In this document: piece after piece, positions 50,603 to 63,123 of the stretch
How positions within the stretch are numbered: the stretch's first letter is position 1
How the letters are laid out: each line of letters begins with the position of its first letter
From: Pterobdella sp. o SKG-2022
Lineage: Eukaryota; Annelida; Clitellata; Hirudinida; Piscicolidae
Reading direction: 5' to 3'
DNA: 64,000 nt
Assembly: GCA_964035795.1 (NCBI GenBank)
Contig: OZ038326.1
Span: 2,266,916-2,330,915, forward strand
Position numbers and translations under genes: made by a program
The notes under the pieces: generated by a model
What the model saw: the letters and a program-made list of their open reading frames with translations, nothing else
Database searches by the model: none
What the model was told of the DNA's origin: nothing

Positions 50603-52354
50603 CAACCATCTGGTACCGAGACTGCAGCGAACGAACGTGAGAAGAGACAAGAAATACCTGCCGCCCTTCTATCCCTTACCACTCCACCACTGTCACGACC
50701 AGGAAGAAATGGTTGGATCACTTGAAAATATATTTTTTGGTTTTATATTTAATGTCTCGTTTGTCTTGATTGCTTAGTAAAATATATATTTAATTAGAAA
50801 TTTTTGGGAACTTTTTTTAATTTTTAATTTTGTAAAATATAATTGTCAATTGGTTTTGTATTTTTTGTTACTCATATTTGTTATATTTCACGGTATTCAT
50901 CTTTCAAGAGACATTGTATGTATTTTTTAATGATAATAAAACGTTAGGCTAACTTTGTGTAATAAAGCTAGTTATCGGAAATTATTTGATATATATATTT
51001 TTTTTTGAAAAGTACTCATCTATGTTATTTTTACGGTATTTACCATCGTTGTATTTCATGTTACCCATATACTTCCACAGTTTCTCAAAGTATTCCTCAC
51101 TCCCACTTACAACTCTGATAGCAGAAACTTCACCTCAAGAATGCAACTAAAATCCTACCCCAATGGCACTTACGAAAGCAACCCAGACCACTGGAGATGC
51201 CTCAACTGGAACATGATAAGAAAAGCTTACCCGAACTATTCTCCATATCAAAATAATTACTTTGAACTAAAATGGCCACAAGCCGTTTTGTTCAAAAAGC
51301 AAGCTGATACTAATTTTTATGATGAGATAGGCTGTTCTTTCCAGGAGTTCAATACTCCGTGCGTCTGCAGATGGCTTGGTGAGGAATATGTGCTTTTAAT
51401 AGAATAAAATTTAATAGAATGATTAAAAATAATAAAAATTAATAAAATAACTAATTAAAAATAAATAATATTTAGTAGTGATACAACTTATAAGATATGT
51501 TTCTAAACAGTGATGATAATTTCTAAGATATTTCTATGATGAGTGCTTCATAAGATAGTGCTTTTGATTCATTACAACCATTTTGATTTGTTTAATAAAT
51601 AATTTAATTCTTATTCCACAAGCGATTTCATACCATTAAATGATTATTGTGATATAACTAAACCACAGAAGTGAGATACAGGGATGTACGAAGTAAGTTG
51701 TTTACCTAATACTTCAAACGATTTTTTTAAACTAGAATTAATAACTCATCTTGAAATCCTTCCTATATCGACCATTATATATAAGAACCCTTAGCTTTCA
51801 TAACCATTACCTACACTATTCATATAATGTAATTTCAACCACAGCCGACCAAAGAAGAGAGACTTGGTACCAACACAAAAAGCCTAGGCTTAACAACATA
51901 AAGAATTTAGGTAAGAAGTGGTTTTTGGCATAGGCAGATTTAATGGGGACTTTGAATGATAATTTGAATGTTACTTTCGAAATGTTTCTAGAAATATTTT
52001 GAGCCCACTTATCAGAAAATATCCTGTTATTACATTCAAATACGTTGAAAATTAGATTCTTATTGATTTAATTTCATATCATACGAAAGATGTCGTTAAA
52101 AAACATTTCTTCATTTCAAGATTATTTTATTGAACATAAACTATCTAATTGGTCGCAAAGAATATTATATAGGTCATAAAACCCTATAAATAAACCAGTA
52201 AAACAATAAGTAGACTTACTATTGAAACAACGAACATTGACAGTCTTGAGCTTTGCGGACGAGTCGTTATCAGTGGCTGACCAGTCCCCATCCGTCTTCT
52301 ACTGTTACATAACATACATCATCATCAGGACCATTATTTTCATCGCAGTTCTAG
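50603..52354 (+). CDS. Partial unknown gene with an extracellular Cys-rich part and one membrane segment, at least 4 exons
   Basis: Exons 50603-50711, 51081-51378, 51845-51910 and 52244-52354 join with consistent phases (0, 1, 1, 1). The first exon gives a basic stretch (RRDKKYLPPFYPLPLHHC). The second has sequons (NFT, NGT, NYS) and Cys/Trp-rich segments (DHWRCLNWNMIRKAYP, EIGCSFQEFNTPCVCRW). The fourth has a hydrophobic helix (FYCYITYIIIRTIIFIAVL) after SFADESLSVADQSPS. The 5' end and the exon following 52354 were not found. I do not recognise the family; a multi-pass transporter or a receptor with a large extracellular loop would both fit. It may continue into the coiled-coil exons at 52817. 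Confidence 0.5.
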
Positions 52355-52816
52355 GTTGCTCCAACCAATCAGCTTTAAGAATATTATGTATAAAAAAAGA
52401 ATGTTATGAATATTAAAAAGTGTGAATATTAATTAAACTTAATATTAAATTTTATGAATAATGAAAGTGAATATTTTTTATTTGATTTAATTCTTAAATT
52501 AGGAAGTTTTCAGGTGTATTGGTTTTTTAAAAAACTAAAATACATTTGTGTTTATACTCGATGAAGAAATAAGAAAAAATTCGTCTGTAAGATTGTATCA
52601 TCATTGTATAGAATACTAATTTTTTTTTATTCACATTTGAAATAAATGGAGTAGCGCCCTGTGAAACCAATCAATTACACAACCGAAACCCCAGATAGGG
52701 GTCGACTTACTTACTTGAAAATGCATTTGAAATTATATTGAAGTTTATATTTATTTATTGATAATTCTTCATTTATTTCATTTTTATATTTTTTATCATA
52801 TAATTACTAAGTCAAG

Positions 52817-54145
52817 TTTGTGTGGGATGAAATAAACAAGAAAATCGGAATTAAGGTGAGTAGTTATTTCGAAGGATATTAAAACATTTGTTAACCTAAC
52901 TCACACAACACGAAAACAACATCGGTACAACATAAACACAAGCTGGAATCTAATTACTTACCACAAAACCTTGCTGGTTTGAAGACCCTAACCACAAAAA
53001 TCTTTTCTCAACTTTACACTCCAGCAAAAAGAAACGAAGCTGAAAACGTTGAGGAGAAAAGCCTTGAAATTACAAGCGATAAACGCTAGAAAAAAAGACA
53101 AACTAGAAGAAATTAAAGAAATGTGGATTGAAGAGATGATCAAGGTATTTGGCGCTATATAAATGGAAATTATTCTTTCATTAAACGCTTTATAAATAGA
53201 TAACATTACTGTTAGTTGCGTTAGCTACATGGAAATTGCTATATATTATGAGTTTAAAGACGTTTTTTTACATATTATCAATATTTTCGAAGTGTTTAAA
53301 CTGTTTTTTTTACTTTTGAGCGACTTTTTTTAGCTTGCGTTTTGTGATAAAATTTTTAACCGCAGTTGATTGCTCGTTGTGATCAGTTGTTATCACATGT
53401 TGCACAATATTTCTGAAATAACCCGGTTTTGAAATGTGATATTTGATTATTGTTTTTTGAATAAATTTTTTTTTATTAGGACAGAAAACACCGTGATATT
53501 CTAGAGGTAATGGCCATTTTTCCGCCAATTTTGTAGCCATTTTTATATATCAATTAACTTTTAATCTTAAAAAATGATTGAAATTCTGATTAAAAATTAA
53601 TATTTGCAAAAATTCTAAAATAAAAACAAAAATCATCGCTTTAAATTGAAGTTTTAAATGAATTAAAATATTTTTAATATTTTTTATAGAAAAAAAGAAA
53701 AGAAGAGGTAAAAAATCAAAAAAAATTATTTTAAAAAATAATATTTTATTCATAATTTCTCACAATAAATATTAATAAAATGAGTTATGAAATATTTTTT
53801 TCATAGAAATTGAAAAGAAAGAAGGAAGAAGAGGTTAGTGTTAATCACATAAGCGCCTTTGCTGCTACTAGCATTTTTACATGACTAACAATAGGTCCCT
53901 AGTCTTCTGACTGCAAGCAATATAAAAGTCATAAAAACTATAACTATAAAAATAATAATATAGTTCCAAAATTCATTTTCAATTAGTATTGTTGTTATTA
54001 TTGATATTTTGAACCATTATTTTTATTTCTCTAAAGTTAATATTAGTATTATCAGTATTATTCTTAAAATATTTCCAAAATTGATTCAAAAGTTTGAATA
54101 AATTATTTTTCCAACCAATCACAGAGAAAAAGACGAATCCGATAG
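52817..54145 (+). CDS. Chain of phase-0 micro-exons encoding a charged coiled coil, ending in RKRRIR-stop
   Basis: Exons 52817-52855 (39 nt), 53025-53144 (120), 53480-53506 (27), 53690-53707 (18), 53807-53833 (27) and 54125-54145 (18 plus stop). All are phase 0 with GT/AG ends. They read FVWDEINKKIGIK, then QKETKLKTLRRKALKLQAIN through KEMWIEEMIK, DRKHRDILE, KKRKEE, KLKRKKEEE and RKRRIR. The result is one continuous Lys/Glu/Arg helix of about 83 residues. Each small exon alone would be unconvincing; the run of consistent phases and composition is the evidence. It could be the cytosolic tail of the preceding partial gene, or the 3' part of a separate one. Confidence 0.45.
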
Positions 54146-57136
54146 TTTTGAAATCATCATTAATAACTTATTTAAAACCCCTTGCATACTCTATTCTAAA
54201 CTTACCTTGGGTTCAACTGTGCATAAAAAAATCAAAAAACTAAAAATTGGAATTTTTCTACCATATCATTCTAATTTTACCATCATTATTTATTCGATGA
54301 ACTAACATCTAAGTCCATTCTTTTTGATGTCACGAGTCATTCAGTGTTAGTATCAAGAGGTGTACATACGTTTTGGAAATACAAGAAACAAACACGGATT
54401 ATTCATTTTAAACAAAACACAAAGCTTATGGTAAGAAAATCTTACGTTATCAACTACCATGAAGATGAAACTGATATCTGATAATTAATAAAGAATAAGT
54501 CATCAGTAATGACATGAATCTAATAGTAATTATCATTTCTTATCAGTTTTCATCAGTTTGAATGACACTGTTAATAACTTTTGGAACGTTATCTTTACAA
54601 TAGTAACAGTCCAATAATGTTGAACTAATGGGTAAAGGTGGTGGGGAATTTTAAAAACCGACTGAGTTTATTTAGGTAGGTTGAAATGAGAAAAATTTGA
54701 AAGTGGTTCAAAGATGAAACTTGTATTTTTATTTTCTAGTTATTATTTTTTTAAAACTCATGCAAAACAGCATAAAAAAATCAAAAAAAAATTCATTTGT
54801 TAGTTTAATAATCATTCAAACTGAAAAATTTATAAATAAATATAACAAATTAATTTTTAAAAATTCTCAAAATTGTTAAAAAATAAAAAATTCTCCCATC
54901 CCTCAACACATAACAGACGCAAGAGAGATTATCACAATTTAACGATTCGATTCTATTCACTTCAGTATCTACATATATTCTTGGAAATATGTAGTGTGCG
55001 TGAGGTTGTGATGAAGATGTGAAGATGAAATGAATGTGAAGGAGGATGAGTTGTTATATAAATGACTGAAGTTGATAGATGGGTCAGGGTAGATAGAGTA
55101 AAGGTAGATAGCTCATAATATGAAAAGTGTATGAATTGTTATGGAAGAAGTATTGGTAAATGGATAAAAATAATTTAAAAATGATAAATTAAAAAAAATA
55201 TATGTAGGACAAAAGATATAAGAAAAACGAAAAAAAAATATATATTTAAAAATTAATGATATTAAAAATCGATAGAAATAAGACATAAGTTTATTTATAG
55301 TCATTTAAAAATTTATTTTAATCTATTTTTTTTATTTAAAACAAAAAAAAAATTTAGTTATTTAAACAAGCCGGTCAATTAAAGTGAGGCGAGGTGGAGA
55401 GAGGAAGATGGAGTCGTTATTATATTAACATTTCAACTCGGCGAGGTGTGTCAGATGCCAAGAAGCATTCTGACTTTCAAAAGACCTCATTTTCATCAGT
55501 ATACTCTTATGAAAGATGCATAGCGTTATGAAGAAGAGATTATTGTTGGGTAAGAAAAGGTAAAAAGGCGAAACTACCATTTGTGTATAAGGATAACGTT
55601 TTGATTAGGGAATCATTCGGTAGAAAAAGTGGAAAAACCATTCACACAAAATTCCTTTAAAATTTCATTAGGGTGTCACATAGATTTTCACGGACACACA
55701 TCCCCAAAGTATACAAACTTCTGTGACATAAAAAGAACTGCCAAGTTATTAATATCCTCATTATACTAACATATGATAGTAAGGTAAAGTAATGCTATAT
55801 AACACCTGAGGCATCAACACCACTATTAAATAATAATAAGATAAAACGACAATAAATAGAAAAGACGTAAAATAACTAGAGCAATACTCATTATAAGACT
55901 CTAATAAGCTAAGGTATGGTTCTTATATTAGATATATGCCATGATATATATGATGGTTATGATGTGTATATGAGGAATGCATTGAAGACGTACTAATCAA
56001 TGGTTGATGGAAGGTTTATAATTGTGTTTGAAGGCTGGGAGCCTGAAAAGCCAGTCAACGCTGCGGGAATCTATTATTGTTGTTGTTGTTATTATTATTT
56101 TGGTTTGTTAAAATTTTTGTTGTTGTTGTTGTTGTTGTTTTAATTTGTGTTTTTATTATTATTGTTGTTTTTTAATGTTGTTTTTGTTGTTTGTTTTGTC
56201 TGTTTTTTGTTTTTATTGATATTATTATTTTTTTGTTGGTTATTATCCTTTGATGTTGATTTGATCTTTTTTTTATTTGTTGTTGTTTTTTTATACCTTC
56301 TACTTCCGGTTTAACTAACAGGCAATTAGCTTTACTTCAGTTTTTTTTGAATGAAACACAAAACAATTCGACCAAAAAAAATCAAAATCTTAAATTTTTG
56401 ATTAAATTGTGAGTATTCATCAAGAGTTTTATAATTATTTATGCAAAATGCTTGATACCATTTGAAGGCTATTTTGGTCCAACTTTCAACAATGATTTTT
56501 TTTCAACTTTCAACAAATTCAAGATACTTGAGTTAGGATGATTTTTCAGGGTATTCAATTTTTATTTTTTCAATTAAGTTATGAATTGATTGAGGTTTTG
56601 TTAATTGAACTTGCTTCAATTTTAATTTAATTTTAAAAAATCTCTCTATTTACTTACCAGTAATGAAAAGTGGAATTAATTTATAAGCAATAAAATTGTA
56701 AAAAAATAACATAACACAATTTAAATTAGAGAAGAATGGAAGGTATTTAAAAAAGGATATAAAGATAATTAGAGAAACAATCTTGCAAACGCTCGAAAAG
56801 TTTAATGGAGAAAAGAGCAGACTGTAAGAGCTAATAAGTTGATGAAAGGGAATCTATTAAAGAATACACGGCTGTTTTGGGGTCAGGTATTATAATGAAA
56901 AATAATTAAAAGTCTTGGATGTTGAGAGGAGAATGAGGAAGATGAAGGAGCAGAAGAGATGAGAAAAAGGATGGAAGAAAAAAGAGAAAGACAGAAAAAA
57001 AGAGGGTGAAATGGGGAAAGAGGATAAAGAGAATTGAGAGAAAAGAGCGTTAGAATGAGAATGGTACAGAAACGCAAAAGACGAATGCTTATGATAACTT
57101 GTAAAATGAGGAAAATAAAGAAATGAAAGAATAAAG
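54146..57136. other. AT-rich intergenic DNA, no gene seen
   Basis: About 3 kb. It contains a T/TTG-rich stretch at about 56074-56300 (TTGTTGTTG and TTATTATT units) and otherwise AT-rich sequence without supported coding exons. Confidence 0.5.
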
Positions 57137-57460
57137 ATGAAGAAGAAGATGAAGAAAAAGATGAAGAAGAAGATGAAGAAGAAGATGAAGAAGAAGATGA
57201 AGAAGAAGATGAAGAAGAAGATGAAGAAGAAGATGAAGAAGAAGATGAAGAAGAAGATGAAGAAGAAGATGAAGAAGAAGATGAAGAAGAAGATGAAGAA
57301 GAAGATGAAGAAGAAGATGAAGAAGAAGAAGAAGAAGATGAAGAAGAAGATGAAGAAGAAGATGAAGAAGAAGATGAAGAAGAAGATGAAGAAGAAGATG
57401 AAGAAGAAGATGAAGAAGATGAAGAAGAAGATGAAGAAGAAGAAGAAGATGATGAAAATG
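57137..57460 (+). repeat. 12-bp minisatellite, GATGAAGAAGAA unit, about 26 copies
   Basis: Tandem GATGAAGAAGAA (with a few GAAGAA or GATGAA slips near 57324-57340 and 57415-57445). The unit is a multiple of 3, so frames stay open on both strands (Met-Lys-Lys-Lys forward, Phe/Ile reverse). They carry no sign of being genes. Confidence 0.97.
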
Positions 57461-59574
57461 AAAAAAAAGATTATCAAAGTTAAATAAGAAGTTAGAACTA
57501 TGATTAACAAATCTTTTTAGATACTGTAAAACAAATTAAACTGATTTTTAAAAATATTTTTGAGTTTACCAATCAAGTTTATGTGAGGTGAAAGCTGTTG
57601 AAGTCACCATGAGATTGAGTTATAATTTAAGAATAAACAATTTCCAAGCAAAAAGATAATCATTGTTCGCTATATGATGTTTCGGAACATCAAAAGTATT
57701 TTTGTGTTTTTAATAAAATCAAACCAAGAAAAAAGTAAAAAACAAAAATGAATTGAGCAAAAGCATTAAAAAAATGAGTGAAAACATAGAAATATAATTA
57801 AAAACTTCGAATTTTTTACGATAATTTTGCAACAATGTACTCAAAACCATCCCAGATAATTAAAAATTCCATTTGTAACAATCACTTCCCAATTTATAAT
57901 ATATGCATAATTCATTTCTAATTTATATCTTTATTTCCATAAAAATTATTTCCTAATTAAAAAATATTACCCTATATAAATTTGTAATTTTGTACTAGCA
58001 GTAACTTTTTCTTTTTATAAATTAACAAAGATGTTAAAATAATTAATGTATTTCAATTTTTCAATTATTTTTATGATCACTTTAGTGCCGCTTAATGCTA
58101 TTATTTTCAGGCGATTATTCTCAATTGTTTTGGTATTCTTGATGGAATAAATGTGTTTCAGCGGTGTTTTTTGTTATCAATCAAAACCCGGTAATTTTTT
58201 TAAAATTCTTTCTTCAAGTAGAAATAATTAAAATTAAAACAAACATAATTGATATTAGAATTAAAATAACTAATACTAGCAATTTTTTTATGTTTTGACA
58301 TAGTAATCTCGGTAAGTGTAGAAACTCACAACTAAAAATGAATAAAACTCTACCCCATATAAAAACCAAAACACTGAATAAACTAAAATAACTTGAAAAA
58401 AAATTCACTTTTTAAATATAAGTAATGTTATGAAGAATAACGACTTGGATTTCCTAACTTACAATCATAAATATCTTGAGAGAACGTGGTACGTCAAAAC
58501 CTTTGAGAAGCTATTGACTTTATAAATATCTCCTACCTCCTAAAACTAATAACGAATAATTTATTCAAAGATTTTGAATGTTTTTATTTTTTTTTTTTGT
58601 TCAAAAGATAAAATTAAGATTTTCAATGCGTGGAAAATGTTTATAAAGATTTGTTTTTTCAAAAGTAAACTTCAAAAAAATTAAAAAAATATTTTATTGA
58701 GCGTTAAATAATTTAGTTAAATTTTAAGCCTCTTGAAATGCTTAATGAATTCACATACACGCAACACAAATACCAGGAAAAGAAAAGCATCAAATTTCAA
58801 GAGCTGTGATTGGATAATATTTCAAAACTTTCGACCAATAAGCGGCCAGAATAAACTTTCTTCTGCAACAGAAGCTTTGAGATAAGTGAATGTTATGAAA
58901 AGATGAATACATAATGATGAGCTTTAAAATCTGATTTCGATTCAAGCAGTTAATGTTTTAAGTTAATCTATTTACAATGTCTTTTTAATCTTCAGATTTT
59001 TTCGAAAATATCTCATAAATTATTGAAGTTATAATAAAAAATATTTTAATCATATTTCTCTTTGTTAGATTTAAGTTTACGGATGATATCGAGAAAAAAT
59101 TAGTTTTTTTTTAAAAATTTAAAAGTTAAGTCGTTAAAATTGGAGAGAAAATTCTGAAATTTTTCTAACGTGAACAAAACTTACCTTGAAAATAAAAAAT
59201 ATAACCCCCAATTACTGAAAAAAAATATTAATTGACTTTCCACTCAGAATATGAAGCGATAATCCACAATATATCAGGGATAACAAAGATTTCCATCAAT
59301 AATAACAAGCATACCTTTGCTACAGTCCTTTCCACAATAAATTAACATAAAAGCTTGTGGGAATATCAAGCTTAATAATAACATTCACGATAACAATAGA
59401 ATTAATAGAAAAATAAAAAGGATATAAAAACAAAAATAAAATTAGCTACAACATCAGCAAAAAATTCAAAAAACAGCAACAATAAAAAAAAACAACAATA
59501 AAACTAACAAAAAAAACACCAAAAACATTAATAGCAACAACAACAAAAACAGCAACAACAACAATATCAACACC
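57461..59574. other. Region upstream of the MyoD-family gene
   Basis: About 2.1 kb, AT-rich. From about 59440 to 59574 it becomes A/C-rich (AACAACAACA units) directly before the first ATG. That resembles the 3' ends of introns in neighbouring genes and hints at an upstream exon. No other feature. Confidence 0.45.
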
Positions 59575-62500
59575 ATGAACGACTTGCACAGTTGCAGATA
59601 CGAACCTGGAAATCCATTACAAGGATACCTCTTCCAAGTTCCCTCTTGCCAGGTCTGTCTGTATGTATGAGTGTTTGTGTTGAGTGTCTGATGTGTTTGT
59701 GTTTGTATTTTTGTTTTGTTGTTTTTTTGTTTGTGTTGTGCTGTGTATCCATAAATTTGTTTTTTTGTTTCGTGTTGTGCGTTGTTATATGTTTTTGTTG
59801 CTTTCTTGTGTTGTTTATGTGTTTTTGTTAATTTTATGAATTTCTATAAATGTGTTATGTTGAGGTTGTTGTGTTGATGTTGTTGTGTTATGGTTGAGTT
59901 ATAGTTTGTGGGTTTTGTGTTTTGTTTTTTTTTGTATCAGTTTTGCTGTGTTGTTGTAAGGCCATCTTATGGTATGATGTTAATGTTATGTTTAGATTTC
60001 CCTTCCAATTTCATTTTTAAGTTTTTCCTGTTTTTCGTGTTTTTGTTTTGTTGTAATTTTAATCACTAATAATTTCACTCCTTGTCAAAATTTGTTGTTA
60101 TAAAACTGTAATTGAACCTGAAACTAAAATTTTACTGAGAAAAAAGTATAGAATCAAAAAAATAGTTTCAAAGCTTGAAATAATTTTGAAAGATTTAACA
60201 AGAATTGGAAAAAATTATTAAATTCAATTAAATAACGCACCAATGAAAATTTTCTTAAAGTAACAGTTTATCTGTTATATTAAGTTTACTTTTAATTTTA
60301 GTATTTTAGTTTTATTATGAAATAATGAGTGTGTTTTAATCAGACTTACGAAGATTCATGGGTTTGCAATCTGAATGGCGGTTATTTGAAGTTCATGCAA
60401 TTCATGATCTAGTGCATCTTAAAATAGAGTTGTTTAAACCTATTGCATCTGACCCAGACAGCTCAAAACATCTTACCGATGTTTGTCTTACGTTTGTGTT
60501 TGAATACTGAGGTTCAAAATGACGGGTGTGACAAAGGTAATTATATTAGAATGATGAGGTATGTTGTTTATAATCACGATGTATTATATTATTGGATCGT
60601 TCGATTGATGCTAGTTTCAATAATGTTTGTTGCTCCAAGTCTGGAAATCCTTTGTAAGTTTAGAATAGTCCTCTAATTTTTTGAATAAAAATATAAATTT
60701 TTGGCGTCAAAAATTAAATATACAAAAATTTAAAATTTTTTGTGAAAAATTTATTATAAAAAATATCGATATTTAGGTATTTCAAAGCATGGAATACTTC
60801 TACAAAACTCTTCAGAAACAAATCGTATACAGAAAAGTATTAAACCAATAATTTGAAAACAATTTTCGTCAAAATTTTTTTTTTGAGTTGGGTGAAGAAT
60901 ATAATGCTTTAATTATATTAAGTTAATTTTAAATGAAAAGATAATCAAACAATATTAGATTAAACTCAAATAATTTACAATACTCGAAATATACAAAACT
61001 AAATTCATATAAAAAAAAACTATCCCACTCTAGCAAATTGAATTCCAAGACCTTTGTTTTTTTCTAAACTATCTTTAAACAAATAAAAAACTCGAATTCT
61101 ATCCACCCACAGGCATTTATACCACCCTCAGAAGTTCCAACAAGTACCTCCCATGTCACCACCCTCCACCCACAAAATGGACTTTCCACCTTTGGCTACC
61201 AGTCCAGTAATATTTCATCATCAACATTTGAAGATGTTTCTTTCCTCAATTTTTCTCCGACAGTGGGGGATATATACAGAAATGTTTATAGTGATTATAC
61301 TGACCCGAAATTTCTCCAGCCATCCTCTTTTGTACATCCTCTTTATAACACATCTCTGGCCTATAATTTCCTAGAAAGTGACACTAAACAGAATAATAGT
61401 TACTTTTCTTACCAGCAATCCCAGCATAATTTATCTCAGTATAACTTGTCACAAGAAACCTTACAATACAACGACACTAACCCGCAAAACATTCCATATA
61501 AAGCATGTTTAGATCCCATCGAATCAGCCTTCAGTATCAACAATAACCTACAGACTAATCCTACTTTCAATATTAACAAGACCTCTCATTTGACTGACAA
61601 TTTGAACACTGAAAATAGTAATTACTACCATATTCCTAGTGAAACAAATACTAGAGAAAATTCTATAAATAAAACGGAAATTTTGACTAATAATTCTAAA
61701 CAAAACAACACAAAAGTGAAGGACAAAAGTTTTATTAAAAATGATACAAAAAACATAAGCACGAGTTTTCAATCAACTGAACAAGTAGCCAAAGTGTATA
61801 AAAATGGCAAACCCACTAAACTTGAAACACCAAAAAGCAAACAAACGCCGTGTAAAAAGTTCAAAGACGAGACCTTGAACAAGTACAACAGCCTGCCTAA
61901 GACCGACAACCAACCTTTTAAAACCAAATCTAAAACTTCTTCCTTCAACTCTAACAAAGATTACCGTTTTTCAGCAGAGAAGTCGAGCAGCCATTGCGAT
62001 ATGAATTTGGACAGCAGTGACAACACAGATAGTGAAGACAATGAAAAACTGTCTTGTTTAGAAAGAGGTAGTGTTGACGGTGATGAAAATGGTCATCACG
62101 TGTTCGAGCCGGGATGTCAAAACACAGACGAATCTGGGGACAGAAAATGTCTTTTATGGGCTTGCAAAGCCTGCAAACGCAAAACCATGGCAGTTGACAG
62201 ACGTAAAGCAGCCACGATGAGAGAAAGGAGAAGGTTGAGAAGAGTAAACGAAGCTTTCGAAACTCTCAAACGAAGAACATGCCCTAATCCTTCACAACGG
62301 TTAGCTAAGGTAGAGATCCTAAGAAATGCAATCGAATATATTGAAGGATTAGAGGAGCTATTGAGAAGCAGTGGGGCAGCTAGCAATCCTGGTGTGTCGG
62401 GAGACAAACTCATGGAGATCATCAACGCCACCATCGTGTCGAAGAATGCCGAAAGTTTGACTGTTTTTAAAGTTATTTTTAACTTGCATTATATTAACTT

Positions 62501-63123
62501 TTAAGTAGTTTTAAGAAACCATTTGCATTAGAATTTTAATTTAAAAACTTTAAGTTAAATTTTACTTTTAAATTTTTGACCTAAAAGTTTGCTTTATTTT
62601 CTACAAAGTTTTCATTAAGAGTCGAACTCAGCACTTTTCTTACACTTTCGCATTAAAAGACTATTAAGTAAAGCATTTACTTAGCAATTTTGACGATTTA
62701 TGTCTTTGTACGCAAAAGCTATCATTAAATGCTTTAAATTTTAATGCCTCTTTTGCTTTCGACTACTTGAAAAATATTGTTTTAGACTTGTTCAATTAAA
62801 TTTATTAAGACTGTCAAGTGAATTTGTTTAGTTAACGTTTATGTTGTTTATGATGTTATGTGTTACCCGATTGCTTGCATTCGTGAATTTTTATAGGTGG
62901 TTTTTCGTGTCAAATTATTTAATTTAGTTTTTTATGGTAAACCAGAAATTTTTCAAAATTTTTTTTAGGATAACAGGTTTTGAATTCTTTACAGAAATTC
63001 AATCCTTTATTTCAAAAAAATTAACTTTTAAAATATATTTTTAAAAGTTTCAAATAAATTTATGTTTCAGAATCGAGCGAAAACAATGGAGAGTTCAAAC
63101 AGGTCAAAACAAGCCTAACTTTG
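59575..63123 (+). CDS. MyoD-like: MyoD-family (MRF) myogenic bHLH transcription factor, at least 2 and probably 3 or more exons
   Basis: Nuclear E-box-binding regulator of muscle fate. Exons 59575-59652 ([20 protein letters not shown] start), 61113-62454, and probably 63071-63123. If the last splice is not used the frame ends at 62504. A Cys/His-rich MRF segment (HVFEPGC...[16 protein letters not shown]) leads into the basic region [20 protein letters not shown], which includes the Ala-Thr myogenic code. The helix-loop-helix continues [20 protein letters not shown] and [14 protein letters not shown]. About 330 residues between exon 1 and the MRF segment are Asn/Ser/Thr-rich and unlike vertebrate MyoD, giving a protein of about 490 aa or more versus about 320. 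The third exon ([18 protein letters not shown], open at its donor) implies further exons. Intron 1 (59653-61112) begins TG-rich and ends ATCCACCCACAG. Confidence 0.95.

Noticed and set aside
56890..57510. 206-codon minus-strand Phe/Ile frame and 116-codon plus-strand Met-Lys frame
   Set aside because: Both are translations of the 12-bp minisatellite. The period of 12 keeps all frames open.
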